DNA of 42,886 bases from a virus: positions 1-42,886 of the IMG/VR virus record IMGVR_UViG_3300030012_002105; one strand, written 5' to 3'. Made by a program: the position numbers and the translations under genes. Below the pieces are notes generated by a model. The model saw only the letters and a program-made list of their open reading frames with translations, ran no database searches and was not told the origin of the DNA. Shown here piece by piece: positions 39,128-42,886 of this stretch. The number at the start of each line of letters is the position of its first letter. Positions within the stretch are counted from its first letter, which is position 1.

Positions 39128-39628
39128 ATGAATATATTTGTATTAAATGAAGACCCAATAAAGAGCGCACAACAAATGGTAGATAAACACGTTGTAAAAA
39201 TGCCAGTAGAATCATTACAGATGATATCTACTTGTTTACATTTACGAGGCTTTAATGCACCATACCGTATGTCTTTTGCTTATCACCCATGTACTATCTG
39301 GGCTAGAGAAAGCAGTAGTAATATGGAATGGTTAGTAGAACATACCTATGCGTTGTGTAAAGAATATACTATTCGATATGGTAAAACACATCAAGTTGAA
39401 AGAACAATGAAGATGTATCATGATACTATTCAAGAGTTGATTGACTATTTACCAGATGAAGGGCTAACGCCATTTGCCCAAGCAATGCCAGATATGTATA
39501 AGAGTGACAATGCTTGTGAAGCATATCAGAAATACTATCTTGGTGAAAAATGGTACTTTGCAGAATGGAAGACGCAAAGACCCGATTGGTGGCCGGAAGA
39601 CCACATTATGAAAATGAGAGGGAAATAA
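39128..39628 (+). CDS. Endonuclease V/pyrimidine-dimer glycosylase-like protein
   Basis: ATG 39128 (MNIFVLNEDPIKSAQQMVDK) has AAGGAGAT at good distance; an earlier start would run into tRNA-Lys. The 166-aa protein matches a common marine phage family related to T4 endonuclease V (Pyr_excise): DKHVVKMPVESLQM, HPCTIWARESSSNMEW, RYGKTHQVE, LTPFAQAMPDMYK, AYQKYYLGEKW. Members may act in DNA repair, but the catalytic N-terminal Thr/Glu of T4 DenV is not plainly conserved here, so activity is uncertain. Confidence 0.8.
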   Translation: MNIFVLNEDPIKSAQQMVDKHVVKMPVESLQMISTCLHLRGFNAPYRMSFAYHPCTIWARESSSNMEWLVEHTYALCKEYTIRYGKTHQVERTMKMYHDTIQELIDYLPDEGLTPFAQAMPDMYKSDNACEAYQKYYLGEKWYFAEWKTQRPDWWPEDHIMKMRGK

Positions 39629-39630
39629 AT

Positions 39631-39747
39631 ATGAAATGCACCAAATGTGTAAAAGGAGTAATAATGAAGCAAGTAGCAGTCGCAGACTATGATATGGAAC
39701 CCTGTGATTGTGTAATAGAAAATTGGTTCCAAGGAATAAGGAAGTGA
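39631..39747 (+). CDS. Zinc-knuckle microprotein (38 aa)
   Basis: MKCTKCVKGVIMKQVAVADY then EPCDCVIENWFQ. CxxC...CxC could bind one zinc. It starts two bases after the preceding stop. Small phage proteins of this kind are common; function unknown. Confidence 0.6.
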   Translation: MKCTKCVKGVIMKQVAVADYDMEPCDCVIENWFQGIRK

Positions 39748-39752
39748 AACAG

Positions 39753-40130
39753 ATGAAAAGTTGGAAGAAAGAAAACAGAATGGATTTGAAGATATGGTAT
39801 TCCCTAGATAAGTATAGGGAATCAGATGAATACTTGGAGAACGTGCAGACTATTGAAGGTGAAATGTATTATGTTAATACACCACTAGCAGGTAGTTTTC
39901 TCAATATCCGAGATAAAGATGGAAAGATTACAAGTATCTCTAGGGAACTTGTTCTAAAGATTGAATGGGCCAAACTACCAAGTTGGGCAGTATTGTCTGA
40001 GAAGCAAGTGGTTGACGCTGCTAAACTCAGAATGAGAAACTTAGATGTAGAAATACAACAGGGAATAGACCATCTCGACCAAGAGAAGAGATTGAAGGAT
40101 TCTTTGAAAGATGAAACAGGAAGTGTTTGA
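39753..40130 (+). CDS. Hypothetical protein
   Basis: 125 aa from ATG 39753 (MKSWKKENRMDLKIWYSLDK). MKSWKKE is a loose look-alike of the head-operon tag but lacks the hydrophobic-Lys end. A beta-rich middle (GEMYYVNTPLAGSFLNIRDK) is followed by a helical end. No family recognised. Confidence 0.62.
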   Translation: MKSWKKENRMDLKIWYSLDKYRESDEYLENVQTIEGEMYYVNTPLAGSFLNIRDKDGKITSISRELVLKIEWAKLPSWAVLSEKQVVDAAKLRMRNLDVEIQQGIDHLDQEKRLKDSLKDETGSV

Positions 40131-40385
40131 ATGAGGACATCACAACAGGAAGCGGTAAAGAGAGAGGTTGAATTCAAGTTAGTAGATGATGAGGATATGC
40201 CTCCAATCATTATAACTATGGGTGACAATGATTTACCGAAGGTAGTAATCAATAGGAAATATCAGATATGGCTAAGTCTGTATCGAAAGACTATTGGTGG
40301 ATGTGCAGAAGCAGTCTACGATAAGATAGATGAGTTATTAACTGCTCATCTTTCTGAACAAAGAATGTATGAGAAGATGGAGTGA
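40131..40385 (+). CDS. Hypothetical protein (84 aa)
   Basis: Starts MRTSQQEAVKREVEFKLVDD directly after the previous stop. DMPPIIITMGDNDLPKVVIN is strand-like; the C-terminus is helical (CAEAVYDKIDELLTAHLSEQ). Part of the rightward small-gene run. Confidence 0.6.
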   Translation: MRTSQQEAVKREVEFKLVDDEDMPPIIITMGDNDLPKVVINRKYQIWLSLYRKTIGGCAEAVYDKIDELLTAHLSEQRMYEKME

Positions 40386-40609
40386 TTATCTTGAACAGAC
40401 ATTGGAATGATAGGTGTGTAAGTAGTAGTGGGAAACCAAAGATTGCTTACACTCAAGCGCAAGCAGAAGCGGCCATGAGAAATCAACCGGGCAAAAATCT
40501 GCAAACTTATCTGTGTACGCAATGTGGTATGTTCCATATTGCCGCAGGTAAAAGAATGAAAGCAAAAGAGTTCAATTACAATATATTAGCAGGATGGTTA
40601 AATGAATGA
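40382..40609 (+). CDS. Small zinc-ribbon protein
   Basis: GTG 40382 or TTG 40391; there is no strong ribosome site for either. The core GKPKIAYTQAQAEAAMRNQP then YLCTQCGMFHIAAGK is a familiar phage zinc-ribbon layout (basic residues, Ala-rich helix, CxxC with GxxH). 75 aa at most. Function unknown. Confidence 0.65.
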   Translation: MIILNRHWNDRCVSSSGKPKIAYTQAQAEAAMRNQPGKNLQTYLCTQCGMFHIAAGKRMKAKEFNYNILAGWLNE

Positions 40610-40776
40610 ATTATAAAACAACAAGCGGAATAACAGTATTTAGAGATAAAGATAGCGTAACGGCATACACCAAAACTAGACACGGCGAAGTAGAAGTGCA
40701 TATGAGAAGTGGAACTATTTTCACCATATGTAAAGATGAATCGGACAAGTTTATTAGATGGGTAGAAATGGAGTGA
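40606..40776 (+). CDS. Hypothetical protein (56 aa)
   Basis: Starts MNYKTTSGITVFRDKDSVTA at ATG 40606, overlapping the previous stop by four bases. A compact strand-rich protein (GEVEVHMRSGTIFTICKDE) ending FIRWVEME. No family recognised. Confidence 0.58.
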   Translation: MNYKTTSGITVFRDKDSVTAYTKTRHGEVEVHMRSGTIFTICKDESDKFIRWVEME

Positions 40777-40781
40777 ATGAA

Positions 40782-40967
40782 ATGAAAGAAGAGAATTATA
40801 ACTTAATAGAGGCAGCAATCAATAAAGGGATTGATGAAGGAATGGAACAGATATTACGTCTATTGATGCAATATAATGTTAACGATGAGGAGTATCTTAA
40901 CGATGCTTTGTTTCATCTAGCGTATCATAGTATTGTGGAAGACACTAAAGAGGTGAAGTCAGAATGA
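40782..40967 (+). CDS. Hypothetical protein (61 aa)
   Basis: Starts MKEENYNLIEAAINKGIDEG at ATG 40782. Short, acidic and helical, ending EDTKEVKSE. The end codons include GAGGTGA, the ribosome site of the next gene. Function unknown. Confidence 0.58.
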   Translation: MKEENYNLIEAAINKGIDEGMEQILRLLMQYNVNDEEYLNDALFHLAYHSIVEDTKEVKSE

Positions 40968-41233
40968 CTCACATCGTACTAAGTAAGAAAAGATGTTTGC
41001 CATGCAGACAGTTACATGACATATTAGTAGCCAATAATTTGAATTGGGAAACTAAATGGCATCACGAAGACCCAAAGTTCTTTGAGATGCTAGGAGTAAA
41101 ATCAGCACCTACATTGTTAAAGATGACAGGACTGATTAATGGATATAAACATTACAAGGTAGTAGCGGTAGGCTTACCAGACATTCAGAAATATATGAAT
41201 AATAATTTTAATAATAATGAGGAAGAAGAATGA
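40964..41233 (+). CDS. Glutaredoxin/thioredoxin-like protein
   Basis: An 89-aa protein with C11-LP-C14 after a first strand (THIVLSKKRCLPC), then a helix, a second strand, and KSAPTLL with the cis-proline (P49) of the thioredoxin fold. It could supply electrons to a reductase or act as an oxidoreductase. It ends NNNEEEE; these codons provide the ribosome site of the next gene, which overlaps by four bases. Confidence 0.77.
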   Translation: MTHIVLSKKRCLPCRQLHDILVANNLNWETKWHHEDPKFFEMLGVKSAPTLLKMTGLINGYKHYKVVAVGLPDIQKYMNNNFNNNEEEE

Positions 41234-42390
41234 CAGAAGATTGGAAAGAGGCAAAAAGAGCATTAGGCAATGGCCGATGGGATAGAGTTCTAAAGACCAA
41301 TATGGTTTCTCTATCTAAAGCAGACAATTATGATGATGCTAAACATGAGTGGATAGCAACTGGTAATGTATGGTGGGATGGACTAGGTACAATGCCCACA
41401 TGGGTAACTAAACATCCATACAAGTGTTTGTGCGGTCACAATATTGTATATCACTTTGAGATTCATAACACCGAAACTGATGTTAGAGAGTCAGTTGGTT
41501 CAGACCACATAAACTCGTATCTTATTCTTCGTGCTATCCGTGAAGAAACTGGTCTATCTGATGACCAAATTACGGATGAAATGATTGAGGAATGGATTGA
41601 AGTAAGAGTTGAAGCATTGAAGAAAGATGCATGGTGGAACATGCATGGTGATGAATTCACAAGAATGTTCAATGAAGTTAAGGACATGGACTTGAGAGTT
41701 AATGTACGCAAAAGTGGTAGATACTACGACTCAACGTATAGAATGTATCGTGACAAAACGTATATCAGGAAGAGAGGTGAAGGTAAATATGGGGAACCAT
41801 TCTACAAAATGGCCTCTTTGGTATGGCGTTGGAATCATCCAGATAATCCGAAAGCACAGATTAGGAGGAAAGGATATCCGAGTCAAAGTTTGTATAATGA
41901 TTTACTGATGTTCTATTTTACGTTGGAAAAAGCAAACGAGCAGATTAAAAAAGAGGACAATTTTTTGGAGAGTCGGCTAGAGCAACTAGAAAATCACGAT
42001 AAAAAAGTGGAGGAAAGGAGAAGACTAGCCATAGAACGCAAGAATAAAATTGTGGCTACGGTTCAAGATATCAATCACCAACCTGCATTTTTAGATGCGT
42101 GTGAGTATTATGGAGTAAAGCCATTCGTTCCAGAACAAGGTAAAGATTCGTGGGAAGAAAGGTTCTTATTAGATATGAAGAATAGAATGATAAAAGGCGA
42201 TGTTCTGAGTGAGAAGCAGACTAAGAAACTATGGGAAGTATTGTCTTCAGATAAGAAAGAAGACGTTCCGGCAACCGAGAGGCAAAAGAATTATTTAATT
42301 CGATTAGGGTTTGAAGGAGATATAGACCATATAACTAAGGCTGATGCAAGCACAGAAATTAGCAAGTTGAAGAAAGAAAAGTGGGGATAA
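41230..42390 (+). CDS. Zinc-binding hypothetical protein (386 aa)
   Basis: Starts MTEDWKEAKRALGNGRWDRV. A zinc/turn segment HPYKCLCGHNIVYHFEIHNT followed by VGSDHINSYL matches a module frequent in phage proteins (CxCG...VGSxCI type, here His for Cys). A long charged coiled coil lies around 235-290. The end ATERQKNYLIRLGF and ITKADASTEISKLK is another common phage motif. Probably DNA-related; function unknown. Confidence 0.68.
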   Translation: MTEDWKEAKRALGNGRWDRVLKTNMVSLSKADNYDDAKHEWIATGNVWWDGLGTMPTWVTKHPYKCLCGHNIVYHFEIHNTETDVRESVGSDHINSYLILRAIREETGLSDDQITDEMIEEWIEVRVEALKKDAWWNMHGDEFTRMFNEVKDMDLRVNVRKSGRYYDSTYRMYRDKTYIRKRGEGKYGEPFYKMASLVWRWNHPDNPKAQIRRKGYPSQSLYNDLLMFYFTLEKANEQIKKEDNFLESRLEQLENHDKKVEERRRLAIERKNKIVATVQDINHQPAFLDACEYYGVKPFVPEQGKDSWEERFLLDMKNRMIKGDVLSEKQTKKLWEVLSSDKKEDVPATERQKNYLIRLGFEGDIDHITKADASTEISKLKKEKWG

Positions 42391-42393
42391 ACC

Positions 42394-42609
42394 ATGACAG
42401 AAAAAGGTAAAACAAAGAAAGAGTTAGAAGCAGAAGTCGCTACATTAGAGAGCGATTTAGATAGTATAAGAGAGCAATTGCAGCAAGTAAGCATGGGTTA
42501 TCAAAACCTAGTAAATGCGAATGGACAACTGCAAGGACTTGTTCAGAAGTATGAAGAAACAATTAACATATTGACCGGAAGGCTCATCGAGGCTAGGGCG
42601 CAAGGTTAA
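42394..42609 (+). CDS. Small coiled-coil protein (71 aa)
   Basis: Starts MTEKGKTKKELEAEVATLES and is a continuous coiled coil (LDSIREQLQQVSMGYQNLVN) with a helical end. Starts three bases after the previous gene. Likely oligomeric; partner unknown. Confidence 0.62.
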   Translation: MTEKGKTKKELEAEVATLESDLDSIREQLQQVSMGYQNLVNANGQLQGLVQKYEETINILTGRLIEARAQG

Positions 42610-42648
42610 TTAGCAAAGTACATGAGGAAAGAAAACGGAGGACTAAGA

Positions 42649-42852
42649 ATGATTTTGACAATAATAAATGAAACAGGACACACGGAATTAGTGGGTATAT
42701 CTCACACCGATGTAATAGAGCAAATCAACGACCACCCTACACATTGGGTTGTTATTGATTCGGAACTTACTTCAAGGGAAGAGATTTCAGAAGTAAATTG
42801 GGATAGCGTTGATAACGTTGAATTAATCCCTGCGGTTGTTGGCGGGCAATAA
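42649..42852 (+). CDS. Hypothetical protein (67 aa)
   Basis: ATG 42649 (MILTIINETGHTELVGISHT) has GGAGG at good spacing; an earlier start is less likely. Mixed strand/helix, ending VELIPAVVGGQ. The stop codon lies in the loop of GGCGGGC-aataa-GCCCACC (42841-42859). Confidence 0.62.
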   Translation: MILTIINETGHTELVGISHTDVIEQINDHPTHWVVIDSELTSREEISEVNWDSVDNVELIPAVVGGQ

Positions 42853-42859
42853 GCCCACC
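42841..42859 (+). terminator. Hairpin spanning the last stop codon
   Basis: GGCGGGC and GCCCACC pair with one mismatch around the loop aataa, which holds the TAA stop. It resembles the stop-codon hairpins of the two cassette genes. No T-run follows, so termination is only one possible role. Confidence 0.35.
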
Positions 42860-42886
42860 ATTCAACTAAATGAGATAGTGGGGGCG

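Noticed and set aside
40675-40740. CATATG sites at other places (34724, 38944, 40723) as extra array borders
   Set aside because: They lack the flanking CC/GG, lie outside the spacing pattern and have no complementary arms.

Overview
The window looks like part of a marine tailed dsDNA virus (Caudoviricetes, HK97-type head), probably from an uncultured host. Recognisable head genes are the terminase large subunit, portal, XkdF-like prohead protease/scaffold and the N-terminal end of a major capsid protein. They sit in classical order in one long leftward operon (31,786 to about 3,550), where most genes overlap by 1-14 bases. GGTGA-type ribosome binding sites, an ATP-dependent ligase with an EKYDG active site and many small zinc-knuckle proteins make an archaeal host plausible. 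The sequence does not prove this, and bacterial-type GGAGG sites also occur.

Region 1 (1-3,550, minus strand) has a different character. It holds the start of a T4-like cyanophage-style tail-fibre protein, two 2OG-Fe(II) oxygenases, an Asp/Asn beta-hydroxylase, two small companions and a glycine-rich tail. The glycine-rich tail is fused in frame to the first ~105 residues of the capsid protein. This is either a recombination joint or an assembly chimera, and it should be tested before anything is built on it.

Region 2 (3,550-31,786, minus strand) is the head/packaging module. It contains many unknown proteins, some very large (649, 762 and 814 aa). At least 17 otherwise unrelated products begin with the same short tag, roughly M-x-W-x-x-(V/I/L)-(L/V/I)-K. 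They include a PAP2 phosphatase, a possible ADP-ribosyltransferase-like protein, a KH-like protein and several microproteins. I suggest the tag is a capsid-targeting/propeptide signal, comparable to the T4 internal-protein leader, read by the prohead protease or scaffold.

Region 3 (32,142-37,156) is the most unusual part: a continuous array of 15 units delimited by 16 copies of the palindrome CCATATGG, which I find nowhere else in the window. Most units are 98-156 bp, noncoding and rich in stem-loops, with ends that pair with each other. Several share an internal box (CGCTAAGTGTAAACGAAGTG or its complement), in both orientations. Two units carry diverged paralogous genes (180 and 168 aa) whose 5' and 3' flanks are complementary. 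One unit carries a five-gene leftward operon. One is a 499-bp, hairpin-rich noncoding unit. I know of no described element with this architecture.

Region 4 (37,157-42,886, plus strand) starts with a structured noncoding stretch. It continues with an HTH/Nmad1-like gene, two tandem bulged hairpins with CCTCC-containing loops, tRNA-Leu(UAA), two more hairpins and tRNA-Lys(UUU). A tightly packed run of small rightward genes follows: an endonuclease V-like protein, zinc knuckles, a glutaredoxin-like protein and a 386-aa zinc protein. Transcription diverges outward from the array, so the array may also hold promoters or a replication origin.
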